Below, one piece after another: positions 31,715-40,900 of a stretch of 64,000 nucleotides of DNA. This DNA is from Enterococcus malodoratus ATCC 43197. Its GTDB lineage: Bacteria; Bacillota; Bacilli; Lactobacillales; Enterococcaceae. The DNA lies in the NCBI RefSeq assembly GCF_000407185.1, contig NZ_KE136482.1, forward strand, positions 1 to 64,000, read 5' to 3'. Position numbers and translations under genes: made by a program. Numbering within the stretch: position 1 is the first letter of the stretch; each line of letters starts with the position of its first letter. The notes beneath the pieces are model-generated. The model was not told the DNA's origin. It saw only the letters and a program-made list of their open reading frames with translations, and ran no database searches.

Positions 31715-32281
31715 ATGAAAAAGAAAATTATTCAAATGATGGAAGACAACCCATTGATTGCTGCCATCAATAGTAAGCGCAGTTTTGAAAAGGCCTTGAC
31801 CTGCGAAAGTGATATCATCTTTGTCTTGTATGGCGATGTTTGCAGCATCGTAGACATTGTCGATCGGCTAAAGGAAGCCGGCAAGATCGTGATGGTGGAT
31901 GTGGACTTGATCGATGGCTTGGCTACCAAAGAGACGGCGGTCGATTATTTGAAGCGAGCCACGCGAGCAGATGGGATCATCAGCTCGAAATCAATCTTAT
32001 TAAGGGCCGCAAATGCCAGAGGATTGTTTACGGTTCATCGCTTCTTCCTAATTGACTCAAAATCGTATCATAATTTACCGAAGCAATTAGGGACGTCAAA
32101 GGCGGATGTCGTGGAGGTCTTACCTGGTGCGATGCCAAAGGTTTTATCATGGGTACAAGATGTCGTGGATGTACCAATCATCGCCAGCGGACTCGTTTGT
32201 GACAAGGAGCTGGTAATGACGGCATTGCAGGCAGGAGCAGTAGCCATTTCAACAACCAACATGGATGTTTGGGAAATATAA
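31715..32281 (+). CDS. glpP: Glycerol-3-phosphate responsive antiterminator
   Basis: A 188-residue GlpP protein. MMEDNPLIAAINSKRSFEKAL, FVLYGDVCSIVDIVD and the TIM-barrel-like end VEVLPGAMPKVLSWV are diagnostic. In Bacillus it binds the glpD leader and allows read-through when glycerol-3-phosphate is present. ATG 31715 after AAGGAT is preferred over TTG 31694. No glpFKD genes are adjacent here; the attenuated MFS gene is the obvious local target. A strong terminator follows. Confidence 0.88.
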   Translation: MKKKIIQMMEDNPLIAAINSKRSFEKALTCESDIIFVLYGDVCSIVDIVDRLKEAGKIVMVDVDLIDGLATKETAVDYLKRATRADGIISSKSILLRAANARGLFTVHRFFLIDSKSYHNLPKQLGTSKADVVEVLPGAMPKVLSWVQDVVDVPIIASGLVCDKELVMTALQAGAVAISTTNMDVWEI

Positions 32282-32317
32282 AAAATTAAAACGGTCGTTG
32301 TTGCTAAGAGGACAGAG

Positions 32318-32355
32318 AAAAGCGGACACCAGCTTATTTGGTGTTCGCTTTTTTG
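32318..32355 (+). terminator. Terminator after glpP
   Basis: GCGGACACCA / TGGTGTTCGC hairpin then six T. Confidence 0.85.
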
Positions 32356-32455
32356 TTTTGGATTTATCTATGTATGGCCTAACGAACACGTTGCATCAGT
32401 AACGGATTGAACGAGTTTGCGCAGCCTTTATCACACACTAACAGGGGGAAGATAA

Positions 32456-33232
32456 ATGGAAATCACAGAATTCGGTATGGATTTTTTTTCATTGGAGGGA
32501 AAAGTCGCCATCGTGACTGGGGGGAATACCGGTATTGGGCGGGCCTTTTCATTGGCATTGGCAAAAAGCGGAGCAAATATCCTTGTTCCCAGCTTGATCG
32601 ATGATGACGGTACCACGCAAAAAATTATTGAGGAGACTGGCTCATGCTATGTCTTCATGGAAGTGGATTTGACCGAAGAGGGCGTTCCCCAACAGGTGGT
32701 GGAGCATTGTGTGGAGGTTTTCGGCACCGTTGACGTGCTGATTAATTGTGCCGGGCTGTATCTTGCAGCCGATGTGCGCCAGTTCGACCGCTCAAAATGG
32801 GACCCGATGATCCAGCTGAATCTGACCGCGGCTTTTGAGATGGCTCATGAGGCAGCCAAAGTAATGATTCTGCAAAAGAGCGGCAAGATTATCAATATCT
32901 GCTCCTTGTTTTCATACTTAGGCGGCCAGCAATCTCCGGCAAATGCCGCAGCGAAGCATGGATTGGTCGGGTTGACCAAGGCATATTGCGACGAATTAGC
33001 CCAATACAATATTCAAGTGAATGGAATCGCGCCAGGGTATTTAGCTACGGATATGACTAAGAAGGATCGCGAAGACCCTGAGATCAACCAGCAAGTCTTG
33101 GCACACGTCCCCGCCAATTATTGGGGAGAGCCAGCGGATTTGATGGGGGCGATTATTTATTTAGCGAGTCCCGCTTCAAATTTTGTTAACGGACATATTT
33201 TACCAGTGGACGGCGGCTATTTAGTCCGCTAG
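32456..33232 (+). CDS. SDR-family protein lacking the catalytic tyrosine
   Basis: A 258-residue short-chain dehydrogenase-like protein with VTGGNTGIGRAFSLALA cofactor site and DVLINCAGLY. The catalytic motif YxxxK is NAAAK here (SPANAAAKHG) where the paralogue at 40901 reads AYAASKHG, so the general-acid tyrosine is an asparagine. The serine region NICSLF is kept. It is nearly full-length and has ribosome binding site AGGGGGAAG, so it is expressed, possibly as a structural or regulatory partner of the active paralogue. First gene of the OpuC-like operon. Confidence 0.85.
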   Translation: MEITEFGMDFFSLEGKVAIVTGGNTGIGRAFSLALAKSGANILVPSLIDDDGTTQKIIEETGSCYVFMEVDLTEEGVPQQVVEHCVEVFGTVDVLINCAGLYLAADVRQFDRSKWDPMIQLNLTAAFEMAHEAAKVMILQKSGKIINICSLFSYLGGQQSPANAAAKHGLVGLTKAYCDELAQYNIQVNGIAPGYLATDMTKKDREDPEINQQVLAHVPANYWGEPADLMGAIIYLASPASNFVNGHILPVDGGYLVR

Positions 33233-33297
33233 CGACTGTTTGTTGCGGCAAGCTTTTTTGCCGCGACGTATTACATAATGGATGGAGGAATCATTTT

Positions 33298-34419
33298 ATG
33301 ATCGAGTTTGAACAGGTAGAGAAAAGGTATGGCGAAGAGGCAATCGCAGTCCACCCATTTGATTTGACGATTGAAGATAATCAATTTATTTGTGTCATCG
33401 GTACCAGCGGGAGCGGGAAAACCACGCTGGTGCGGATGATCAATCGAATGATCGAACCCTCAAAGGGGATTATTAAGATCAATGGGCAAGATGTCACCAA
33501 ATTGAACGAAGACGAGCTGCGGCGAAAAATCGGCTATGTGATTCAGAACATCGGCTTATTTCCTCATATGACCATTCGGGATAATATTATGATCGTTCCG
33601 AAGCTTTTGAAATGGAGCGAAGAAAAGAAGGCGGGAATTGCGGAGCGCTTGATTCAACGGGTAGATTTGCCGTTAGAATTTTTGGAACGCAAACCGAAAA
33701 ATCTTTCCGGCGGACAGCAGCAGCGGATCGGAGTAATCCGCGCATTAGCCGCCAGCCAAGATATTATTTTAATGGATGAACCCTTTGGCGCCTTAGATCC
33801 AATTACGCGGGATGCCTTGCAGGAGATGATCAAAGGTCTGCAGCAGGAAATGAAAAAGACGATTGTTTTTGTGACTCATGATATGGATGAGGCGATCAAG
33901 CTGGCTGATAAAATCATCATCATGGATCATGGTGAACTCGTTCAATATGACGAGGTTGAAACGATCCTTGAACATCCGGCGAATGATTTCGTGGAAGAAT
34001 TGATTGGGAAGCGCAAGCGCAACAGTTATTACAACAATGAAATGACCGTGGCCGATTTGATGGTGAAGCGGGTCGAGGCTATTTCGATCAGCAAGTCGAT
34101 CACCGATGCGATTCGTCAAATGTCCGAAAAGAAGGTGGACACGCTGCTAGTGGTGGACGATCAGCGCTGCTTAAAAGGCTTTGTCGATATCAACTTTATT
34201 GAACGAAATATTTCTAAACTAAAGCCGGCTTCGTCGGTTTTCGAGGTCATGGGAAAAGATACGGCCAGCGTTAATCAAAATGACCGTGTGGCCGATGTGA
34301 TCGAGCCGCTAATCAACCATACCTTTAAATATTTGCCGGTAGTGGATGATGAGGACCATCTTGTCGGGATCGTGACCCGATCGTCCTTGGTGTCGCTTGT
34401 ACAGGAACAGTTGCAATAG
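33298..34419 (+). CDS. OpuC-like ABC transporter ATPase with CBS domains
   Basis: A 373-residue ATPase of the glycine betaine/carnitine/choline (OpuCA) type. Walker A GTSGSGKTT, signature LSGGQQQRIGVIRAL and Walker B ILMDEPFGALD are followed by two C-terminal CBS domains (about 255-370, VTRSSLVSLVQ end) that sense ionic strength or nucleotides. The four genes 33298-36581 overlap or nearly touch. Its setting within a catabolic island suggests feeding rather than osmoprotection. Confidence 0.9.
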   Translation: MIEFEQVEKRYGEEAIAVHPFDLTIEDNQFICVIGTSGSGKTTLVRMINRMIEPSKGIIKINGQDVTKLNEDELRRKIGYVIQNIGLFPHMTIRDNIMIVPKLLKWSEEKKAGIAERLIQRVDLPLEFLERKPKNLSGGQQQRIGVIRALAASQDIILMDEPFGALDPITRDALQEMIKGLQQEMKKTIVFVTHDMDEAIKLADKIIIMDHGELVQYDEVETILEHPANDFVEELIGKRKRNSYYNNEMTVADLMVKRVEAISISKSITDAIRQMSEKKVDTLLVVDDQRCLKGFVDINFIERNISKLKPASSVFEVMGKDTASVNQNDRVADVIEPLINHTFKYLPVVDDEDHLVGIVTRSSLVSLVQEQLQ

Positions 34420-34430
34420 GAGGTGATGAC

Positions 34431-35051
34431 ATGAGTTTTTGGTCCGAATACGGAAGTGAAATAGTATTAAAATTTTGGGAACATTTTTATTTATCCTTTT
34501 TAGCGATTTTTTTAGGAATTCTAGTGGCGGTTCCTTTAGGCGCGTGGCTGACCCGTGTGAAAAAAGGGTCTGAGACAGTCATCAAAGTGGTCGGTGTGTT
34601 TCAAACGATTCCTTCGCTGGCGCTGCTTTCCATCATGATTCCTTTTTTCGGGATCGGTAAGATTCCAGCGGTCATCGCCTTGTTCTTATACTCATTATTG
34701 CCAATTTTGCGCAACACTTATGTCGGTATCAAATCGGTGGATGCGACCTATTTGGATGCCGCAAAGGGTATGGGAATGTCGCAAATGCAGCGTTTATTGC
34801 AAATCGAATTGCCTTTAGCAATGGGCGTTATCATGGCGGGCATTCGGGTATCGACGGTCTATGTTATCTCTTGGACGACTTTGGCCGCTTATATCGGTGC
34901 CGGCGGTTTGGGCGACTATATTTTCAATGGATTGAACCTTTATCGGATGGACCTGGTGCTGATGGGGACGATCCCAATTACGCTGCTGGCGTTGATTTCT
35001 GACGCGCTTTTGAAACGCTCTGAACAAAAATTAACGATGGATCGAGGGTGA
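34431..35051 (+). CDS. OpuC-like ABC permease (first)
   Basis: A 206-residue permease with five or six membrane helices and the EAA-type loop LDAAKGMGMSQMQRLLQIELPLAMGVIM. It corresponds to OpuCB. AGGAGGTGATGAC precedes the ATG and the stop is 4 bases before the next start. Confidence 0.88.
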   Translation: MSFWSEYGSEIVLKFWEHFYLSFLAIFLGILVAVPLGAWLTRVKKGSETVIKVVGVFQTIPSLALLSIMIPFFGIGKIPAVIALFLYSLLPILRNTYVGIKSVDATYLDAAKGMGMSQMQRLLQIELPLAMGVIMAGIRVSTVYVISWTTLAAYIGAGGLGDYIFNGLNLYRMDLVLMGTIPITLLALISDALLKRSEQKLTMDRG

Positions 35052-35055
35052 GTCG

Positions 35056-35964
35056 ATGAAAAAGCGAAATGTACTTTTAGCGGCGATGATCCTGTTGTTC
35101 GGCAGCTTTATTGTGCGGAATTTTACCGCCAAAGACGATACGATCACGGTAGCCGGAGGAGTCACTTCGGAATCGCAGATCTTGGGAAATCTCGTAGTCG
35201 AACTGCTCCAGCATTCGACGGATAAAAACATTGTCTATCTGAATAATTTAGGTTCGGCGAATTTGATGCATGAAGCGATGGTTCGCGGCGATTTGGATAT
35301 TGCTCCGACTCGTTATACCGGAACCGATTTGATCGGTACGCTAGGACTGCCGACGGAAAAAGATCCGGATAAGGCCTTAAAAATCGTTCAGCGGGAGTTT
35401 GATAAACGGTTTGGTTTTGATTGGTTCCCTAGCTATGGTTTTTCGAACCAATTTACCTTTATGGTGACACAGGAAACGGCCAAAAAATATGATTTGAAAA
35501 AGGTTAGCGATCTGCAGAAATGTGCGGGAAAAATGCGTTTGGGTTCGGATCAAACGTGGTACAAGCGGGAAGGCGACGGCTATAAGGGCTACACTGAAGC
35601 GTATAAAACCAAGTTTCAGCGAGTCTATCCAATGCAGGTCGGGCTGCTGTATGATGCCTTGGTCGCTGAGGAGCTGGATGTGATCCTAGGCTATTCAACC
35701 GATGGCCGGGTCGGCAGTTATGATTTGGTCATGCTGGAAGACGATTTAAAATTCTTCCCGCCGTATACTGCCAGTGTCGTTGTTTCGGGAGAGACGCTGA
35801 AAAAATACCCCGAGCTAAAGCCGATCTTATTGAAACTGCAAAATACGATTGATACGGAAACCATGCAGCGTTTGAATTACGAATCAGATAATGAGCTGCT
35901 GGAGCCAAAGATTATTGCGCGCCGTTTTTTAGAGAAGCATAACTTTTTTGAGGAGGGAAGCTGA
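35056..35964 (+). CDS. OpuC-like substrate-binding protein, non-lipoprotein
   Basis: A 302-residue periplasmic-binding-type protein of the OpuAC/OpuCC class (TVAGGVTSESQILGNL, TRYTGTDLIGTLG, VILGYSTDGRVGSYDLVMLEDD). The N-terminal hydrophobic segment (about 7-20) has no lipobox cysteine, unlike most OpuCC, so it is probably held by its uncleaved helix. Ligand-binding tyrosines and tryptophans cannot be mapped with certainty. Stop overlaps the next start. Confidence 0.87.
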   Translation: MKKRNVLLAAMILLFGSFIVRNFTAKDDTITVAGGVTSESQILGNLVVELLQHSTDKNIVYLNNLGSANLMHEAMVRGDLDIAPTRYTGTDLIGTLGLPTEKDPDKALKIVQREFDKRFGFDWFPSYGFSNQFTFMVTQETAKKYDLKKVSDLQKCAGKMRLGSDQTWYKREGDGYKGYTEAYKTKFQRVYPMQVGLLYDALVAEELDVILGYSTDGRVGSYDLVMLEDDLKFFPPYTASVVVSGETLKKYPELKPILLKLQNTIDTETMQRLNYESDNELLEPKIIARRFLEKHNFFEEGS

Positions 35965-36581
35965 TGTTTGATAATCTTGTTCAATACCTAAGTGAAAACT
36001 CTTCTTACCTGATCACACAATTCGGAGTTCATGTGTATATCTCGGTGATTGGTGTCGTGTTGACCTTCTTGATCGGTTTTCCTTTAGGGATTCTTTTATC
36101 GGAGCGGCCAAAGCTTTCGGATATCGTGATCGGGATCATCAATGTGATCCAAACCATTCCCTCGATTGCGATGTTGACCGTTCTTTTGATTTTGATGGGG
36201 CTAGGGCAGAATACGGTCGTGGCTACCGTTGTCTTGTATTCGCTGCTGCCGATCGTGAAAAACACCTATGTTGGCTTAGTCAATGTGGACCCGATGTACG
36301 TGGATAGTGCCAAAGGAATCGGCATGAATCGTTATCAAATTTTATATATGATCAAGATTCCGTTGGCGATGCCGGTGATTTTAGCCGGCGTTCGAAATGC
36401 TTTGGTGATTTCTGTCGGGATCACAACGATCGGCTCATTTGTGGGAGCCGGCGGGGTCGGGGATGTGATCTTACGCGGGATCGCGATCACGGATGGCGGA
36501 CCAATCATTATCGTAGGGGCCGTTTTGTGCGCCTTTATCGCTATGATGATGGACTGGCTGTTTGATTGGATCATGAAATAA
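35964..36581 (+). CDS. OpuC-like ABC permease (second)
   Basis: A 205-residue permease paralogous to the gene at 34431, with an EAA loop VDSAKGIGMNRYQILYMIKIPLAMPVILAGV. It corresponds to OpuCD. ATGs overlap with the preceding TGA, so translation is coupled. A bidirectional terminator lies about 60 bases further. Confidence 0.88.
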   Translation: MFDNLVQYLSENSSYLITQFGVHVYISVIGVVLTFLIGFPLGILLSERPKLSDIVIGIINVIQTIPSIAMLTVLLILMGLGQNTVVATVVLYSLLPIVKNTYVGLVNVDPMYVDSAKGIGMNRYQILYMIKIPLAMPVILAGVRNALVISVGITTIGSFVGAGGVGDVILRGIAITDGGPIIIVGAVLCAFIAMMMDWLFDWIMK

Positions 36582-36643
36582 GCGGGTCTGTTCAACGTGA
36601 AAGTCGCTTGCTGAGAACAAGCAGCGACCAGCAAATGAATCAC

Positions 36644-36686
36644 AAAAAAATGACCTTCGCGAATTATTCGCGAGGGTCATTTTTTG
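36644..36686. terminator. Bidirectional terminator
   Basis: AAAAAAATGACCTTCGCGAA / TTCGCGAGGGTCATTTTTTG hairpin between the importer operon and the RpiR gene. Confidence 0.88.
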
Positions 36687-37377
36687 TCAGCTTGCGGATG
36701 ACTTCTTCGATGTACATCAACAAGATCGTTCGGGTCTTTTCGTGGGATTTCAAGTGTTCCTCTTGGTGAGACTTGGTTAAGAAGATGATCTCACTGGCAT
36801 CGAGGGACAAGTCGGTATTCATTTCCTCCATGACCAATAATGATTTGGCATGGTGTTTTTTGGCTTCTTCGAATAAAGGATCGAAATTCGCGAATTTTCC
36901 CGCGACGGAAAAAATCAGCAGCAGCGAGTCATCCGTCAACAAATCAGGAATCAAGGAAGGCTGACTTACACGAATGACATTTTTGTTCAAGGTGAAGTTC
37001 AGCTTATATTCAAAATATTCCATACAGAAGTTTGTTGGGCCGTACCCAAACAATAAGATTTTTTCTGATTGCTGGATCAAATCGGCCAGATAATCAACGG
37101 AGGATGCATCGAAGTTTTCCATGAAGTCTTGAATACGGGCAAATTCACTATTTAATTTTTTTTGTTTGACTAATTCCTTCCCGGCTAAGAAGCGCGAATA
37201 TTCCTTATAGCCTGAGAAGCCCATTTTTTTAACCAGCTTAGAGATCTTTGAAGGAGAAACGTCTGCTAGTTTCGCGGCTTCGGTGATTGTCATCTGCGGC
37301 TGGTCTTGGCTGGCCGTCATCAAACAGCGATGAATCTCTATTTCCAGATCATTTAACCGATCCAATTGAATCTTCAT
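36664..37377 (-). CDS. RpiR/MurR-family regulator with SIS domain
   Basis: A 237-residue regulator: N-terminal HTH_6 (MTITEAAKLADVSPSKISKLVKKMGFSGYKEY, about 29-60) and a C-terminal SIS sugar-phosphate-binding domain (about 95-225, ILLFGYGPTNFCMEYF). It lies divergent from the FAD oxidase operon and between it and the importer; it probably controls both. Start at 37377 follows AGGAGGCACCG; the frame could extend to 37425 but without a site. Confidence 0.87.
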   Translation of the reverse strand: MKIQLDRLNDLEIEIHRCLMTASQDQPQMTITEAAKLADVSPSKISKLVKKMGFSGYKEYSRFLAGKELVKQKKLNSEFARIQDFMENFDASSVDYLADLIQQSEKILLFGYGPTNFCMEYFEYKLNFTLNKNVIRVSQPSLIPDLLTDDSLLLIFSVAGKFANFDPLFEEAKKHHAKSLLVMEEMNTDLSLDASEIIFLTKSHQEEHLKSHEKTRTILLMYIEEVIRKLTKNDPRE

Positions 37378-37540
37378 TGCGGTGCCTCCTTTATGATACA
37401 TCAAGAATAGCATAGCAAAAGACAAAAAAGCAAATAAAAAGTGGAAAATTTTCCAAACAGTTCAATAAAGTTGAAAAAAAGTAGAAAATCTAATTAAATT
37501 TTAATGTAAAATGAATTTCAGCACTTTATACTGAACTCAG

Positions 37541-37554
37541 GAAAAGCGCTTTCG
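37541..37554. promoter_or_regulatory. cre-like palindrome upstream of FAD oxidase operon
   Basis: GAAAAGCGCTTTCG has the AAAGCGCTTTC core of cre but differs at three fixed end positions. It is 27 bases before the start codon. Confidence 0.4.
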
Positions 37555-37580
37555 AAAAAAAGATGAATGGAGCTAATTGA

Positions 37581-39068
37581 ATGAATTCTGAAACATTGGT
37601 GAAAGAAGCAATCATTAAAGACGTAAAGAACATCGTTTCTGAAGAGCAGGTCGTTACGGATCGCGAAACATTGTATGATGCGTCCTCTGACCGCTATCGT
37701 AAATACATGAAAGCAAAAGGAGTATTAGACAATCCGCTGCCGACTGCAGTCGTTTATCCTAATAATCCAGAAGAAGTGAAAGAGCTTTTGATGTATTGCA
37801 ACGAAAATGATATCAACGTCATTCCCCGCAGTGGACAAACTGCAACAGAAGGCGGCTTGGAAAACTGGAAAGATCTAGCATTAGTGATCGATGGATCGCA
37901 TATGAACAAAATTTTGAAGATCGATCCTTATAACATGCAAGCGACTGTTCAAGCAGGTGTGCCGTTGCAAGCATTAGAAGATGAATTAAGAAAAATCGGC
38001 TACACTACCGGACATTCGCCGCAATCAAAACCAATCGCGCAATACGGCGGATTAGTGGCAACACGCTCAATCGGACAATTTTCTACCTTATACGGCGGAA
38101 TCGAAGATATGGTCGTAGGGCTTGAATGTGTCTTCCCGAATGGGCATATCTCGCGTATCAAAAATATTTCTCGTCGTGCTGGCGGCCCAGACATTCGCCA
38201 CATCGTTATCGGAAATGAAGGAACGTTGTGCTATATCACGGAAGTAACAGTGAAAATCTTTAAACATTATCCAGACAACAATAAATTCTACGGCTACCTA
38301 GTGAACGATGTAGAAGATGGAGTGAAGGTCCTTCGCGAAGTGATGGTCAACGGATATCGTCCATCTGTTGCTCGGACGTACTCGCCGGAAGATGCGCGTC
38401 AGCACTTCTATCATTTCTACGAAGACAAATGCGTCTTGATTTTCATGGCTGAAGGCCCAGAAGGTATTGTTGAAGCGACTGGTAAGGGAATCGAAGAAGC
38501 GGTTGAGAAATTCAAAGACGGTATCGTGAAGCAAGTGGATTCTCAATTGATCGAAAACTGGTTCAACCAATTGAACTGGACACAACAAACGATTGATGAT
38601 GAAGTTCAGGGCATGATCGATAACGACAAACATGATGGCTACACTACCGAAGTATCAGCGGATTGGGAAACAATCACTAAGATTTACAACAACGTAATCG
38701 ACAGAATTCGCAACGAGTTCCCGCGTGCTGATGATTTGACGATGCTGGGCGGACATTCTTCACACAGCTATCTAAACGGTACAAACATGTACTTCGTTTA
38801 TAACTATGACATCAACTGTGAACCAGAAGATGAAATGAAGATCTATCACCATCCGATCCAAGCGATCATCGTAGAAGAAACGCTGAAATTAGGCGGCTCA
38901 ATGTGTCACCATCACGGTATCGGCAAGTATCGTAACGAATGGACAAAAGAAGAGCATCAATCTGCGTACTATATGTTAGAAAGCCTGAAAGAAGTTTTCG
39001 ATCCGAAGGGTGTCATGAGTTTCGGAAATATTTATCCCGTTCAAGAAGGCTTGAAGTATCAAAAATAA
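37581..39068 (+). CDS. FAD-linked oxidase, GlcD/lactate dehydrogenase-like
   Basis: A 495-residue FAD enzyme with an N-terminal PCMH domain (PTAVVYPNNPEEVKELLMYCN, IPRSGQTATEGGLEN, about 55-230) and a C-terminal FAD-oxidase domain ending SMCHHHGIGKYRNEW and VMSFGNIYP, as in GlcD, D-lactate dehydrogenases and alkyl-DHAP synthase. With EtfB and EtfA directly downstream, electrons are expected to go to ETF rather than oxygen. The substrate is likely a 2-hydroxy acid or polyol-derived compound. First gene of a four-gene block ending at 41677. Confidence 0.88.
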   Translation: MNSETLVKEAIIKDVKNIVSEEQVVTDRETLYDASSDRYRKYMKAKGVLDNPLPTAVVYPNNPEEVKELLMYCNENDINVIPRSGQTATEGGLENWKDLALVIDGSHMNKILKIDPYNMQATVQAGVPLQALEDELRKIGYTTGHSPQSKPIAQYGGLVATRSIGQFSTLYGGIEDMVVGLECVFPNGHISRIKNISRRAGGPDIRHIVIGNEGTLCYITEVTVKIFKHYPDNNKFYGYLVNDVEDGVKVLREVMVNGYRPSVARTYSPEDARQHFYHFYEDKCVLIFMAEGPEGIVEATGKGIEEAVEKFKDGIVKQVDSQLIENWFNQLNWTQQTIDDEVQGMIDNDKHDGYTTEVSADWETITKIYNNVIDRIRNEFPRADDLTMLGGHSSHSYLNGTNMYFVYNYDINCEPEDEMKIYHHPIQAIIVEETLKLGGSMCHHHGIGKYRNEWTKEEHQSAYYMLESLKEVFDPKGVMSFGNIYPVQEGLKYQK

Positions 39069-39138
39069 AACAGGATTCATTCGAGGGCGAGTCTTCGCCC
39101 TTGAATGAGAATGGAATTTGCGAGATAGGAGGGGAATC

Positions 39139-39927
39139 ATGAAAATCATTTGTTTAGTCAAATTTGTACCGGATACGGAAAAGTTTGTCTACGATTACGA
39201 GACGGATAAAATCGACCGAGATATGTCCCGGCTTATTCTAAATCCAGATGATAAGAATGCCTTGGCTTTTGCGATGATGCAGAAAAAAAAGGACCCTGCT
39301 ATTTACGTAGAGGTCGTTACTATGGGACCCATGAAGCTGGAAGAACCGATGAAGGACTTTGTACGATTAGGTGCCGATCAGGCGGTTTTGATCAGTGATC
39401 GTCAGTTCGCCGGCAGTGATTCACTGGTAACGAGCCGGATCATCTCTAGTTATTTGGCTTCAAAGGACTATGATCTATTGCTCACCGGCACACATACGTT
39501 AGATGGCGGAACGGGGCATGTTGGTCCGCAGATTGCAGAAATCATGGGGATCAACCAATTTTCTAATATCGTGGCCATCAAAGAAGCAACGGAAGAATTT
39601 TCGATCGTGGAAGCCTTGCAGGAGGAAAAAACGTATCGCTTGAAAATTCAAAATCCGAGTGTGTTGAGTGTGACGCATCAAATGAATTTGCGTTTAGGAT
39701 TTGTAAGATATGAAAATATCGGGAGAAATGTGGATGACCAATTTTCACTGGTGAGCAACGAAACGTTGAAGTTGCCGGCAGAAAAAATTGGCGGCAAGGG
39801 TTCACCAACTAAGGTGAGAAAAAATGTGGTTGTTAAAAGAGAGCAAGTGGCGCATAAAGTGGTAAAAGTCGACGACGAGGGTATTGAAGAAGTCGTTCAT
39901 TTTCTAAAGGAAAAGGGGTACTTATAA
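39139..39927 (+). CDS. etfB: Electron transfer flavoprotein beta subunit
   Basis: A 262-residue EtfB protein: IICLVKFVPDTEKFVYD, the NPDDKNALAFAM segment and LLTGTHTLDGGTGHVGPQIAEIMG are typical. The NPDD..A motif also occurs in the bifurcating EtfB of lactate and butyryl-CoA dehydrogenases. AGGAGGGG precedes ATG 39139. Its stop overlaps the etfA start by one base. Confidence 0.88.
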   Translation: MKIICLVKFVPDTEKFVYDYETDKIDRDMSRLILNPDDKNALAFAMMQKKKDPAIYVEVVTMGPMKLEEPMKDFVRLGADQAVLISDRQFAGSDSLVTSRIISSYLASKDYDLLLTGTHTLDGGTGHVGPQIAEIMGINQFSNIVAIKEATEEFSIVEALQEEKTYRLKIQNPSVLSVTHQMNLRLGFVRYENIGRNVDDQFSLVSNETLKLPAEKIGGKGSPTKVRKNVVVKREQVAHKVVKVDDEGIEEVVHFLKEKGYL

Positions 39928-40853
39928 TGTTTAAAGGACTCATTCTGATAGATAACGATCAGGTCGACTATTCATTGGCTTTGGTTGATGTAGTGAATCG
40001 CCTAGCTGGTGAAGAAGAAACGTGTGTTTATGGATTAGGAATCAATTTGCCTGAAAAAGTAAAGGGACTGGATGCAGTGATCCAGGTCAATGCACCGACG
40101 ATCCAGCCAAAGGACAGTCGACTAACGACCGATATCATTGAACAGGTTCATAGGAAGTATCAGTTTGACAGCATCATCATTCTAGCGACGGAATTTGGGC
40201 GAATGGTGGCTCCTCGCTTGGCAATGCGGCTTGAGGTAGGATTAGTGGCTGATATTACGGATATCCAAGTTGATAAGCGCGGAAAAAAAATGATTCGACC
40301 GGCTTTTTCAGGCAATATCATGGCAAGTATCGTGTGTGAATCGACACCGATCATGGCAAGTGTGCATCCGAATGTTTTTCAGACGGCGGACTTGACCAAA
40401 GAACCAGAAGTGATTGATTTTATCCCGACCGATTTGAAAGCGTCATCAATCGAGGTGTTAGAGGTGGTTGAGAGCGCAGAAAGCACTGTGGATATTCGCG
40501 AGGCGGATGTGATTGTTTCGGCAGGCGGCGGATTTACGCAACCGATCGATCAATTGCAGGATTTGGCAGATGAGCTGACGGGTGTCGTAGCGGCATCAAA
40601 GCAGCTCGTGGATCGGAAAAAGGCGCCACGAGAAATTCAGGTGGGGCAATCGGGTAAAACAGTCAGTCCGGATCTCTATATAGCGTTAGGTATTTACGGC
40701 TCGACGCAGCATATCGAAGGGTTAAAAAATGTGAAGGAAATTATTTCGGTGAATACCGATCTTGGGGCACCGATGAATTATTTAGCCAGTCTCGTCGTTC
40801 ATGGCGATGCGGCCGAATTTGCAAGGAAACTGAGTACCAAACTTAAGGGATAA
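39927..40853 (+). CDS. etfA: Electron transfer flavoprotein alpha subunit
   Basis: A 308-residue EtfA. The FAD-binding C-terminal domain is clear (DVIVSAGGGFTQPIDQLQDLADEL, GQSGKTVSPDLYIALGIYGSTQHIEGL, INTDLGAPM). No extra ferredoxin domain is fused, unlike some lactate dehydrogenase-Etf complexes. EtfAB here should carry electrons from the FAD oxidase to the quinone pool or, if bifurcating, to NAD. Confidence 0.9.
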   Translation: MFKGLILIDNDQVDYSLALVDVVNRLAGEEETCVYGLGINLPEKVKGLDAVIQVNAPTIQPKDSRLTTDIIEQVHRKYQFDSIIILATEFGRMVAPRLAMRLEVGLVADITDIQVDKRGKKMIRPAFSGNIMASIVCESTPIMASVHPNVFQTADLTKEPEVIDFIPTDLKASSIEVLEVVESAESTVDIREADVIVSAGGGFTQPIDQLQDLADELTGVVAASKQLVDRKKAPREIQVGQSGKTVSPDLYIALGIYGSTQHIEGLKNVKEIISVNTDLGAPMNYLASLVVHGDAAEFARKLSTKLKG

Positions 40854-40900
40854 CCCCAAGCGGGTGAAAAAACAAAATAAAAGGAAAAGAAGGTAAAAAA

